64,000 bases of DNA from Solihabitans fulvus (GTDB lineage: Bacteria; Actinomycetota; Actinomycetes; Mycobacteriales; Pseudonocardiaceae), in contig NZ_VUOB01000062.1 of NCBI RefSeq assembly GCF_008386585.1, positions 1 to 64,000 of the forward strand, read 5' to 3'. Numbering within the stretch: position 1 is the first letter of the stretch; every line of letters starts with the position of its first letter. The notes beneath the pieces were generated by a model that was given only the letters and a program-made list of their open reading frames with translations, was not told where the DNA came from and did not search any database. Position numbers and translations under genes: made by a program. Positions 16,378 to 24,647 of the stretch are shown piece after piece.

Positions 16378-16514
16378 CGCCTGCGAGTCGCGTTCGACCG
16401 TCATCACGCGCTCCGCGATCGCACCGAATCCCCTGACGGGGAACCACCATCGTCACCGCAGGCCGCCCTGTCCGGGCGTCGAGCGGTGCGCAGTTGTGCA
16501 GAGAGGCCGGGATC

Positions 16515-17636
16515 GTGCCTGTTGAGTTTCTCGGGATCGGCGGCGTCAACGACGGGTCGGAGACGACCCCGCGTTCGGGTGCCGCGTTCGACAAGGAATA
16601 CACGCTGAAGTTCGCGCGGGCGCACGAGGAACACGGCTGGGACCGGGTGCTGTTCGCCTACGGCTCTGGCTCGCCCGACCCGGCGCAGGCGGCCGCCTAT
16701 GTGGCGAGCAGGCTGGAGAAGTTGCAGATCCTGTTGGCGCACCGGCCGAACGTGTCGTACCCGACGCACGCCGCCAAGACGTTCGCGACGCTCGACCAGA
16801 TCAGCGAGGGCCGGCTGACGGTGCACTTCATCACCGGCGGCACGGACCACGAACAGCAGCGCGAGGGCGACTACCTGACCAAGGACGAGCGGTACGGGCG
16901 CACGCGGGAGTACATCCAGATCGTCAAAAGGATCTGGACCTCGCACGAGCCGTTCGACCACGAGGGCGAGCACTACCGGTTCGCCGACTTCGTCAGCGAT
17001 GTGTTCCCCGCGCAGCAGCCGAGGCCGAACGTGTCGTTCGGCGGGTCGTCCCCCGCCGCGTACCGGGCAGGCGGCGCCGAGGCCGACATCTACGCGCTGT
17101 GGGGCGAGCCGTTGGCCCAGACGGCGGAGCAGATCGAGTCCGTGCACGCGGCGGCGCGGGCGGCGGGGCGCACCGACCTGCCGAGGATCCAGGTGGCGTT
17201 CCGGCCGATCATCGCGCCGACCGAGGAACTGGCCTGGGAGAAGGCGCATCGCACGGTCGAGGCGATCAGGGCCCGCACGGCTGCGGGCGGCGGGGCGGCC
17301 AACCGGCGCCGCTCGCTGACGAACCCGGAGAACGCGGGCTCGCAGCGGCTGCTCGCCGTCGCGGAGCAGGGCGAACGGTTCGACCGCGCGCTGTGGACGC
17401 CGACGGCGTCGGCGACCGGTGGCGCCGGCAACTCCACCGCGCTGGTCGGCACACCGGAGACGGTCGCGCAGGCGCTGCTCGACTACTACGACCTCGGCGT
17501 GGAGATCCTGTCCGCGCGGGGCTACGACATGCTCAACGACACGATCGACTTCGGCCGGCACGTCATCCCGATCGTGCGCGAGGAAGTCGCCAAGCGGGAC
17601 AGGGAAAGGGCGGCGCGGCAGCCAGCCTCCGCCTGA
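16515..17636 (+). CDS. LLM-class flavin-dependent monooxygenase (SsuD-like)
   Basis: 373 aa. A bacterial-luciferase-type TIM barrel with FARAHEEHGWDRVLFAYGSG, VSYPTHAAKTFATLDQISEGRLTVHFITGG and a C-terminal TALVGTPETVAQALLDYYDLG. It is closest in style to alkanesulfonate monooxygenases and the CmoO/YxeK/YtmO-type enzymes that cleave C-S bonds using FMNH2 and O2. GTG 16515 is chosen because GAGAGG lies 8 nt upstream. It is preceded by the cysteine leader peptide and followed by a GNAT acetyltransferase and a binding protein. Together these resemble the N-acetyl-S-alkylcysteine salvage gene sets of Bacillus (ytm/yxe). FMNH2 may come from the reductases at 5538-6634. Confidence 0.88.
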   Translation: MPVEFLGIGGVNDGSETTPRSGAAFDKEYTLKFARAHEEHGWDRVLFAYGSGSPDPAQAAAYVASRLEKLQILLAHRPNVSYPTHAAKTFATLDQISEGRLTVHFITGGTDHEQQREGDYLTKDERYGRTREYIQIVKRIWTSHEPFDHEGEHYRFADFVSDVFPAQQPRPNVSFGGSSPAAYRAGGAEADIYALWGEPLAQTAEQIESVHAAARAAGRTDLPRIQVAFRPIIAPTEELAWEKAHRTVEAIRARTAAGGGAANRRRSLTNPENAGSQRLLAVAEQGERFDRALWTPTASATGGAGNSTALVGTPETVAQALLDYYDLGVEILSARGYDMLNDTIDFGRHVIPIVREEVAKRDRERAARQPASA

Positions 17637-17719
17637 CCAGTTCGCGTCCGGGTGCTCGTCGTCGGTCCATTGTGGACTGAAGGCGTGCCTCGGCGACCCC
17701 ACAATCTCCGGAGCCCAGC

Positions 17720-18217
17720 GTGACGATCCACCACGTCAGGGCCGAACCCTCGGTGCAGGTGCGGCGGGTCGCCGTCACCGATCCCGAGGCCGAGCCGCTG
17801 TTGCTCGGTCTTGAGGAGGAGTACACCGCGCGGTACGGCCGGAACAACGAGCTGAACCGGTATCCGCCGCAGGAGTTCGCCCCGCCGTTCGGCGCACTGC
17901 TCCTGCTGGTCGAACGCGGCACGGTCGTCGCGGGCGGCGCGTTCCGCCGGTACGACGAGCACACCGCCGAGTTCAAGCGGATCTGGACGGCCGCGACGCA
18001 CCGCAGGCGCGGCCTGGCCAGCCGGGTGCTGGTCGAGCTGGAGCGGGAGGCGGGCGCGCGCGGCTACCGACGCGTCTACCTCACCACCGGGCCGCGCCAG
18101 CCGGAGGCGCTTGGCCTGTACCTGTCGACCGGGTACCGGCCGCTGTTCGACCTGACCGCCGATCCGGAGACGGTCGGCCACCTGCCGTTCGAGAAGTCCC
18201 TCGCGGCCACGCCGTGA
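17720..18217 (+). CDS. GNAT N-acetyltransferase
   Basis: 165 aa. The acetyl-CoA-binding motif is FKRIWTAATHRRRGLASRVL, followed by the GFE-like RRVYLTTGPRQPEALGLYLSTGY segment. GTG 17720 has CCGGAG 6 nt upstream, and the stop overlaps a GTG of the next frame. In Bacillus ytm/yxe operons an acetyltransferase N-acetylates S-alkylcysteine before a flavin monooxygenase cleaves it; the same gene combination here suggests that job. That is inference from context, as the acceptor cannot be read from the sequence. A short palindrome GTCCA-TTG-TGGAC (17665-17677) lies in the 83-nt gap after the LLM gene. Confidence 0.85.
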   Translation: MTIHHVRAEPSVQVRRVAVTDPEAEPLLLGLEEEYTARYGRNNELNRYPPQEFAPPFGALLLLVERGTVVAGGAFRRYDEHTAEFKRIWTAATHRRRGLASRVLVELEREAGARGYRRVYLTTGPRQPEALGLYLSTGYRPLFDLTADPETVGHLPFEKSLAATP

Positions 18218-18246
18218 GCACCGCACCCCAGGAGAGGACGTTTTCC

Positions 18247-19209
18247 GTGCGCCCGTTCAGAAAGCGCTCGTCCGGACGGCACACACCGCGCCGGCCGCTG
18301 CACCCGGTCGCGTTGGGCATGCTGGTGGTGCTCGCGGTCAGCGGCTGCGGGTCGAGCGGCGCGGACACCGGGGGCGGCGCGGCGAGCGGCCCGGCGATCC
18401 CCACCGAGGATGTGATTGGCTCCGTGGCGAAGGACGAGAGCAGCGCGGCGCTGCTGCCGGCCGACGTCCGCGCCGCCGGGGTGGTGAAGTTCGGCGACTC
18501 GACCGGCTCGCCGCCGTCCTCGTTCTACCGGGAGGACGGCAAGACGCTGGTCGGCGTCGACATCGACTTCACCGACGCGGTGGCCAGGGTGCTCGGCGTG
18601 CGCGTCGACCGGGAGCTGGCCAGCTTCGAGGCGATCCTGCCCGCCCTCGGCAGCGGCAAATACCAGGTGGGCACAGGGAACTTCGGCGTCACCGAGGCGC
18701 GCAAGCAGACCATCGACTTCGTCACCTACATCGACGACGGCCAGGGTTTCGCGGTGCGCAAGGACAGCGACCTCGGGGACGTGACGAACCTGGCGCAGCT
18801 GTGCGGCCGCAGGATCGGCACCGGGGCCGGCACCACGTTCGAGGCGACGCTGGAGAAGAACAAGCACCTCTGCACGGACGCCGGCAAGCCCGCCTACGAG
18901 GTGAGCAGCTTCTCCGAGAACGGCGCGACCACCATCGCGCTGCAACAGCGGCACATCGACGCGATCATGAGCACCATCAACGGATTGCGGTACGCGGCGA
19001 GTCAGCAGCCGTGGCTGAAGTTCCTCAACGAGTTCCACCGCCTCGACGTGGGTTTCGCCCTCAAGAAGGGCTCGCCGCTGGCCCCGGCGTTCCAGGCGGC
19101 CGTGAACAAGCTCATCGCGGACGGCACCTACCAGCGGATCCTGAAAAAGTGGGGCACGGAGGCGTCCGCGATCGCCAAATCGGAGATCAGCCCGCCCGAG
19201 CATCCCTGA
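18247..19209 (+). CDS. ABC transporter substrate-binding lipoprotein
   Basis: 320 aa. A lipobox (LVVLAVSGCGSS) predicts membrane-anchored export. The mature part is an amino-acid SBP_bac_3 domain with VVKFGDSTGSPPSSFY, DIDFTDAVARVLGV and the hinge region GTGAGTTFEATLEKN. GTG 18247 is preferred because GGAGAGG lies 9 nt before it; GTG 18214, which overlaps the GNAT stop, is the alternative. It is the binding component for the divergent permease and ATPase (14196-15994), so the importer is split over two operons sharing one control region. The predicted ligand is a cystine-like or S-alkylated amino acid. Its 3' end overlaps the convergent gene by 23 nt. Confidence 0.9.
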   Translation: MRPFRKRSSGRHTPRRPLHPVALGMLVVLAVSGCGSSGADTGGGAASGPAIPTEDVIGSVAKDESSAALLPADVRAAGVVKFGDSTGSPPSSFYREDGKTLVGVDIDFTDAVARVLGVRVDRELASFEAILPALGSGKYQVGTGNFGVTEARKQTIDFVTYIDDGQGFAVRKDSDLGDVTNLAQLCGRRIGTGAGTTFEATLEKNKHLCTDAGKPAYEVSSFSENGATTIALQQRHIDAIMSTINGLRYAASQQPWLKFLNEFHRLDVGFALKKGSPLAPAFQAAVNKLIADGTYQRILKKWGTEASAIAKSEISPPEHP

Positions 19210-19837
19210 CCCCACCCGTGCCCGCGTAGGAGGGGCGTTTGGCCGAGCCGAGCAGGAGGGTGCTCGCCCAGGTCGGGAACCAGGACCGGCCTTCGAGCCA
19301 GCGCGCAACGGCGTAGACGAGCGAGACGAAGAACGGCACCAGGACGGCGGTGCCGAGCGTGACGGCCTGCGCCGACCAACTCGTTGGCAGCAGGCCGATC
19401 GCGACGAGCAGGCCGATCAGCGCGCCCCACAGCGACGGCACGACGGTACGCACCACGCTGACCGCGTAGTCGGTGACCGGGCCCTTCGGCTCGGCGTTCG
19501 GCGGCGCGGTCTGCGTGGTCGGTGTGGTCGGCGCGGTCGGGGTTGCCGGGCCGGGCTGCGGGGTCGGCGGGGTCGACGGGTGCGGGGTCGCGCCGCCCGC
19601 CGCCGACCAGGCGCCCATGTTGGCGCCGACCAGCCAGGCCCACGCCGGGTTCACCACGTCGTCGTCGTCCAGTTTCGGATACTTCTTGTCCCACACGGTG
19701 TTCGGCATCCGCTCCAGCAGCGTCCACAGCTGCTCGACGGCGTCGGCGAACGTCGTGTTGCGCGGTGTCGAGCCGCTGCCGGAGACCAGCAGCGCGTCGT
19801 GGATGCTGCGCAGCATCCTGTCCTGTTCCGGAGTCAA
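19187..19837 (-). CDS. Membrane protein with phage-lysin-like N-terminal segment
   Basis: 216 aa, function unknown. It starts with a helical segment (TPEQDRMLRSIHDALL, DAVEQLWTLLERMP) resembling the short domains that follow catalytic modules in actinophage endolysins. A Pro/Thr-rich linker comes next (about 80-115), then two hydrophobic segments (about 130-150 and 158-180) that could form a holin-like membrane anchor. The start is TTG 19837, supported by GGGAGGG 5 nt upstream. A nested hairpin (19851-19885) sits just before the ribosome site. It converges on and overlaps the binding-protein gene by 23 nt. It may be a domesticated phage remnant. Confidence 0.55.
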   Translation of the reverse strand: MTPEQDRMLRSIHDALLVSGSGSTPRNTTFADAVEQLWTLLERMPNTVWDKKYPKLDDDDVVNPAWAWLVGANMGAWSAAGGATPHPSTPPTPQPGPATPTAPTTPTTQTAPPNAEPKGPVTDYAVSVVRTVVPSLWGALIGLLVAIGLLPTSWSAQAVTLGTAVLVPFFVSLVYAVARWLEGRSWFPTWASTLLLGSAKRPSYAGTGGVRDARAG

Positions 19838-20286
19838 CTCGGCCCTCCCTGATTCGCGAGGAACTGTTGTCCTCGCAATCGAATCTCCTGATTGTCGAGC
19901 ACACTATCGAGCGAGATGCTGCCAATTCATTGCAACAGTTCGAGCTTGCGCTTGAACCGATCAAGGACGAAAATCGCGCCTTGCGACAGCCTTGCGACAA
20001 ATGCAGTACGTGCTCGGCCTAACCCATGGAACCGGCCAGGCCACTTCGGCGTATGCCGAGGAGAAGCGCGAATCCGGCGTTCGAGCGGCCGCAGGCTCCG
20101 GCGGGAGGGCCCAATCGGTGACGATCAGTACGATTTGCCCGATCGGTGGACCAACGATTGGGTGGGTAGCGGCGAACGGCGTCGATTTTGTCACGCAAAT
20201 GTGCAACGTTGCGCATGCCTCCGGCGATACACCACCACGCCAGTACCCCCGCCGACGTCTCCGACGTGATTGGTCGCTAGAGCTGA
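19838..20286. other. Gene-free, lower-GC intergenic region with hairpin
   Basis: No gene is seen. Base composition is visibly less GC-rich than its neighbours. A two-part hairpin is formed by GATTC/GAATC (19851-19855 and 19881-19885) around GCGAGGA/TCCTCGC (19856-19862 and 19870-19876), immediately upstream of the minus-strand gene. The remainder presumably holds the promoters for both divergent genes. Confidence 0.5.
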
Positions 20287-22440
20287 ATGAACATGGTTGA
20301 CCAGGTCCCTACCGCGCCGGAGCCGCGCGGCGGACTCGGCGTGAGCGCGTCCCGGGAGGCCGTCGCCAGGAGCTGGGCGTCGGCCATCAGCAACACCAGC
20401 CTGACCTCAATCCCGCGCGACGAACTGGAGCAGCTGCTGCTCGGCTTCGTCGACGAGCTGCTCGCCGCGCTCACCAGCGAACCCTTCTCGACCGTCGTCG
20501 GTCAGCGCGTCGGCGCCGCCCTGGTGACCAATGACTTCGTCTGCTCCGCGACCGTGGAACGCACCATCGAACTGCTCGGCAACAGCCTGCTCGCCCCGCT
20601 GCGCCTGCCCGCGGACAGCCGGTCGAACACCCGGCTCGTGCGGCTGCTCGGCGCGCTCGCCGCCGGCTACAGCGACGCGCTGCGGGACCGGACACTGGAC
20701 CAGCAGGAACTCAGCAAGACCGCGGCAGTCAACACCATCAGGAAGGCCGAACACGCGCTGCGGATCAGCGAGGCGAAGTTCCGCGCGGTGTTCACCTCCT
20801 CCGCCGTCGGCATCGGCGTCACCGCCATGGACGGGCGGGTGCTCGACTTCAACGACGCCATGCTGAACATCCTCGGCTACTCCGCCGACGAGCTGCGCAG
20901 GCTCAGCGTGCGCGACCTGATCCACCCCGACGACCGCGCCTCGCTCGCACTGTCCACTGAGGAACTCACGGTCAGCGGCCGGGAGCACTTCCGTGCCGAG
21001 AAACGGATGCTGCGCAACGACGGCGAGGTCGTCTCGACGCTGATCGCCGTGTCGCTGGTGCGCGACACCGCAGGCGCCCCCGCCTACCACGTGACCATGG
21101 TGGAGAACCTCAACGAGCTGCGGCTGTTGCAGGACCAGCTGCTCAAGCAGAGCCTGCACGACGTGCAGACCGCGCTGCCCAACCGCTCGCAGTTCCTCGG
21201 TTGGCTGGAGAGCGCGGCCGGCAGCAAGGGGCCGGAGCGGGTCGCGCTGTGCCTGTTCGACATCGACGGATTCCGCGTCATCAACGACGGCTTCAGCCAC
21301 GACGTCGGCAACCGGGTGCTGCTGTCGGTCGCCAACCACCTGCGGGCGGTGTTCGGCGACGTCGGCCAAGTCGCGCGCACCGGCGGCGACGAGTTCGGCG
21401 TGCTGATCAGGAACCCGGCCGACCTGACCTCGGTGATCGAGAAGGTCGAGGCCGCGATCGAGCTGCTCGCCGAGCCGATCTACGTGGACGACCGAGGCAT
21501 CGCCGTGTCGGTCAGCGTCGGGATCGTCCAGCGCCCGACCAAGGGCGTCGACGCGGCGGAGCTGCTGCGGGCCGCCGACGTGACGGTCGGCTGGGCGAAG
21601 GCCGACGGCAGGGCGCAGTGGGCGCTGTACGACCCGGACCGGGACGCGCGCGAGCGGGTGCGCTGCACGGTCGTGGCGTCGATCCCCGGCGCGATGGAGG
21701 AGGGGCAGTTCCGCATCGACTACGAGCCGGTGCACCTCCTCGCCGACGGCCGCATGGTCGCTGTGCACGCGATGCTGCGGTGGGAGCACCCGACCCTCGG
21801 CGTGCTGTCCGTGCAGGACTTCCTCGGCCTGACCGAGGCGACGGGGATCGCGATCCGGCTCGGCCGGTGGACCCTGGAACAGGCGTGCACGCAGGCGGGC
21901 GGCTGGTACGAGCGGTTCGGCGACGCGGCCCCGCTGCTGTGCGTCGAGCTGACCGCGAGGCAGTGCCGCGAGCCCGACCTCGTCGCCGACGTCCGGCGGA
22001 TCCTCGAGGCGGCCGGGCTGCCCGAGCGGCGGCTGCGGTTGAGCCTCGGCGAGCGGATCGCCTCCGCCCTGACCGACGAGCAGGTCGACGAGCTGAGCTT
22101 CCTGACCGACAACGGAGTTCGGCTCGTGCTGGACGACTACGGATCGGGCAACATCGGGTTGCACCGGCTGCGGCAGATACCGCTGGAGGCGGTCCGGCTG
22201 GCCGACGTGATCCTGCCCGCGCTCAGCACCGAGGACGACCCGATCAGCCGCAACGCCGTCGGCTGGCTGATCGCGCTCGCCGGCGAACTCGGCTACGACG
22301 TGCTGGCGCAGGGCGTGCGGGCCGAGTCGGAGGTGGCCGCGCTGCGCGAGATCGGCGTGCACGCGGGACAGGGCGCGTACTTCGGGCCCGCGCTGACCGG
22401 CGACGAGGTCGAGGCGTACCTGGCCGCGACCGCGCGCTGA
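20287..22440 (+). CDS. PAS-GGDEF-degenerate EAL signalling protein
   Basis: 717 aa. Residues about 1-150 are an actinobacterial sensor-like helical region. A PAS domain (about 160-285) contains FRAVFTSSAVGIGVTAMDGRV. A GGDEF domain (about 290-450) has an intact RTGGDEFGVL but no RxxD inhibitory site. The EAL-like domain (about 460-710) is degenerate: the EAL triplet is HAM (AVHAMLRW), the metal-binding Asn position reads CVELTARQ, and the later AEGVE is AQGVR. It is therefore predicted to make, not degrade, cyclic di-GMP, or to bind it. No transmembrane segment is evident. The ATG at 20287 has a weak ribosome site. An 89-bp duplication follows its 3' end. Confidence 0.88.
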   Translation: MNMVDQVPTAPEPRGGLGVSASREAVARSWASAISNTSLTSIPRDELEQLLLGFVDELLAALTSEPFSTVVGQRVGAALVTNDFVCSATVERTIELLGNSLLAPLRLPADSRSNTRLVRLLGALAAGYSDALRDRTLDQQELSKTAAVNTIRKAEHALRISEAKFRAVFTSSAVGIGVTAMDGRVLDFNDAMLNILGYSADELRRLSVRDLIHPDDRASLALSTEELTVSGREHFRAEKRMLRNDGEVVSTLIAVSLVRDTAGAPAYHVTMVENLNELRLLQDQLLKQSLHDVQTALPNRSQFLGWLESAAGSKGPERVALCLFDIDGFRVINDGFSHDVGNRVLLSVANHLRAVFGDVGQVARTGGDEFGVLIRNPADLTSVIEKVEAAIELLAEPIYVDDRGIAVSVSVGIVQRPTKGVDAAELLRAADVTVGWAKADGRAQWALYDPDRDARERVRCTVVASIPGAMEEGQFRIDYEPVHLLADGRMVAVHAMLRWEHPTLGVLSVQDFLGLTEATGIAIRLGRWTLEQACTQAGGWYERFGDAAPLLCVELTARQCREPDLVADVRRILEAAGLPERRLRLSLGERIASALTDEQVDELSFLTDNGVRLVLDDYGSGNIGLHRLRQIPLEAVRLADVILPALSTEDDPISRNAVGWLIALAGELGYDVLAQGVRAESEVAALREIGVHAGQGAYFGPALTGDEVEAYLAATAR

Positions 22441-22585
22441 CCCGGTCTCAGCCGCCCAGCACCACCACCTCGCCCGGCTGCACCGCGAACGCCGCGGTCG
22501 AGGCGTACCTGGCCGCGACCGCGCGCTGACTCGATTTCAGCCACCCAGCACCACTACATCGCCCGGCTGCACCGCGAACGCCGTG
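22408..22585. repeat. 89-bp tandem duplication spanning two convergent stop codons
   Basis: Positions 22408-22496 and 22497-about 22585 are two head-to-tail copies with period 89 and roughly 8-10 differences. The unit holds the last codons and stop of the GGDEF gene (plus strand) and the last about 15 codons of the SAM hydrolase gene (minus strand). As a result an orphan SAM-hydrolase 3' end lies in copy 1 and an orphan GGDEF 3' end lies in copy 2. Confidence 0.9.
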
Positions 22586-23322
22586 GCAGCCGAACCGCCG
22601 TTGACGGCGAGTGCCAGCCGGCCAGCGGAGTCCTCGATGAGCACCGGCTCGCCGCGTGGCACGTCCGCGAACGTGCCGCCGTAGCGGACCCGATCGTCGG
22701 CGCCGAACCGCACCAGCTCGCCGGGAGCGGCCAGCAGGTCGGCCGGCCGCGCGGCCAGCTGCACGTTGCCGAAGCGGTCAACGGCAAGCACCTCGGTCTC
22801 CAGCCGGCCGTGCACGGTCCGGCACACCGGCTCAGGCAGCCGCACCAGCTCGCCGACCGGCAGCGGCCGGCCGAGCCGCTCCGGCCGCACCCCGACGGCC
22901 AGGTGCGCGGCGACCGGGGCGAACACGTCCCTGCCGTGGAACGTGCGCGACACCTCGGCCAGCCAGAACTCCGGCTCGGTCAGCTCATAGGCGGTGAGCA
23001 CGCCGCCGAGCGCGTCGGCGGCCGGCAGCAGCAGCCCGTTGTCCGGGCCGACCAGCGCGCCGCGCGGCGCGAGCAGCGCGACTCCCCTGCGGTCCGTGCC
23101 GACGCCGGGATCGACCACGGCCAGGTGCACGGCCTGCGGCAGGTAGGGCGCGGTCTGGGCCAGCACCTCGGCGCCGCGCCGCACGTCCTGGGGTGGCACC
23201 GCGTGCGTCACGTCGACGACGGTGACATCGGCGGCGATCCGCCCGACGACGCCCCGGCAGGCCGCCACGAACCCGTCGTCGAGCCCGTAGTCGGTGGTGA
23301 AGGAGATCCACTGGTACGCCAT
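22537..23322 (-). CDS. SAM hydrolase (DUF62 family)
   Basis: 261 aa. It has the full motif set of the SAM hydroxide adenosyltransferase/halogenase fold: FTTDYGLDDGFVAA, VVDPGVGTDR, GPDNGLLLPAADA, FHGRDVFAPVAAHLA and AVDRFGNVQLA. Members lacking halogenase-specific loops hydrolyse S-adenosylmethionine to adenosine and methionine. It starts at ATG 23322 and converges on the GGDEF gene. Its last 15 codons lie in the second copy of the 89-bp duplication, and a decayed copy of that end remains next to the GGDEF stop. Confidence 0.9.
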   Translation of the reverse strand: MAYQWISFTTDYGLDDGFVAACRGVVGRIAADVTVVDVTHAVPPQDVRRGAEVLAQTAPYLPQAVHLAVVDPGVGTDRRGVALLAPRGALVGPDNGLLLPAADALGGVLTAYELTEPEFWLAEVSRTFHGRDVFAPVAAHLAVGVRPERLGRPLPVGELVRLPEPVCRTVHGRLETEVLAVDRFGNVQLAARPADLLAAPGELVRFGADDRVRYGGTFADVPRGEPVLIEDSAGRLALAVNGGSAATAFAVQPGDVVVLGG

Positions 23323-23407
23323 GGCTCTCAGTAAACCCGAGCGGACTCTTGGCCAGTCCTCGGTTGTTCCTCAGGCTGTTCTCAACCTTGGGGGCGACAG
23401 TAGAGCC

Positions 23408-24568
23408 ATGACTGAGACGCCGAACTCGCCGCAGCAGCCCCTTCCGCACCAGCCCGCCGCCCAGCAGCCGCAGCCTCAGCAGCCCGCCCTGCACCAGCAG
23501 AGTCCGCATCAGCAGACTCCGCACCAATCGGCACCGCAGCAGCCCGGCGCTCAGCAACTCGGCGCTCAGCAGCCGCAATATGCCGCCCAGCAGCCCCTCC
23601 GGCAGCCGGCGCCCCAGCAGCACCCGCTCCAGCAGCCCGCGCCGCTCCAGCAGCCTCAGCAGCCGCAGCACCCCTACTGGACGGGCGCGCACCCGGCGCC
23701 GCCAGGACCGCTACCCAGCGCGCCGGTGCCCAAGCCGCCGAGGCAGCGCAGGATGGTCGCGCTGGTCGCCGCCGCCGCGCTGGCCGCCGGCCTGGTCGGC
23801 GGGACGGCCGGGGTGCTGGTCGGCTCGGCGAACGCGAACTCCGGCACCGTCGCCCCCCTGAACACCAGCAGCCCCACCGCGCAGGTCGCCGGCAACCTGT
23901 CCTCGACGGACGTCAGCGCGATCGCCGCCAAGGTGCTGCCGAGCGTCGTGCAGGTCAACGTGACCACCGGGCAGGGCGGGGACATCGGCTCCGGCGTGAT
24001 CATGACCGCCGACGGGCAGATCCTGACCAACAACCACGTGGTGTCCTCGGCGGCGAACGGCAAGCTGACCGTGACGCTCAACGACGGCAAGACGGTCGAC
24101 GCGACCGTCGTGGGCACGGACCCGACCAGCGACCTCGCCGTGCTCAAGGCGCAGGGCGTGAGCGGGCTCACCCCGGCCACCTTCGGGGACTCCTCGCAGG
24201 TCATCGTCGGCGACCAGGTCGTGGCCATCGGCTCGCCGGAGGGCCTCCAGGGCACTGTCACCTCCGGCGTGGTCAGCGCGCTCAACCGCGACGTGAAGGT
24301 GCCGGCCGATCAGCAGCAGTCGCCGTACCAGCGCGGCAGCCGCGCGAGTGGCCAGGGCGTCAGCTACAAGGCCATCCAGACCGACGCGTCGATCAACCCA
24401 GGCAACTCCGGCGGCCCGCTGATCAACTCCAAGGGCGAGGTCATCGGCATCAACTCGGCGATCTACTCGCCCGGCGCGAGCAACGGTTCGGCCGGCAGCA
24501 TCGGCATCGGCTTCGCGATTCCCAGCAACCAGGCCAAGACCATCGCGGCCAAGCTCGCCGGCAAGTAG
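23408..24568 (+). CDS. S1C (HtrA/DegP-like) serine protease without PDZ domain
   Basis: 386 aa. A Gln/Pro/His-rich cytoplasmic N-terminus (residues 1-110, many QQP repeats) precedes one membrane segment (about 117-138). The trypsin-like domain has His210 (TNNHVV), Asp242 (TSDLAVL) and Ser334 (INPGNSGGPLI). The protein ends at AAKLAGK right after the protease fold, so the usual C-terminal PDZ domain is absent. The product is expected to face outside the membrane in envelope quality control or stress signalling. ATG 23408 is chosen because the upstream open frame lacks features. A 13-bp tandem duplication (24562-24587) includes the stop codon, and a long hairpin follows. Confidence 0.92.
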   Translation: MTETPNSPQQPLPHQPAAQQPQPQQPALHQQSPHQQTPHQSAPQQPGAQQLGAQQPQYAAQQPLRQPAPQQHPLQQPAPLQQPQQPQHPYWTGAHPAPPGPLPSAPVPKPPRQRRMVALVAAAALAAGLVGGTAGVLVGSANANSGTVAPLNTSSPTAQVAGNLSSTDVSAIAAKVLPSVVQVNVTTGQGGDIGSGVIMTADGQILTNNHVVSSAANGKLTVTLNDGKTVDATVVGTDPTSDLAVLKAQGVSGLTPATFGDSSQVIVGDQVVAIGSPEGLQGTVTSGVVSALNRDVKVPADQQQSPYQRGSRASGQGVSYKAIQTDASINPGNSGGPLINSKGEVIGINSAIYSPGASNGSAGSIGIGFAIPSNQAKTIAAKLAGK

Positions 24569-24581
24569 CGGAAACAAGTAG

Positions 24582-24647
24582 CGGAAAGCCATGAAGGACG
24601 CCATCGGGACGTGCACCGTCCCAATGGCGTCCTTCTATGACTTTCGG
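24582..24647. terminator. Long imperfect hairpin (about 30-bp stem) between convergent genes
   Basis: The left arm 24582-24611 and right arm 24617-24647 pair almost throughout (GAAGGACGCCAT with ATGGCGTCCTTC, GGGACG with CGTCCC) around the loop TGCAC. It ends at the stop codon of the minus-strand methyltransferase. It should terminate transcription from both sides and has the look of a dispersed intergenic repeat. Confidence 0.85.
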
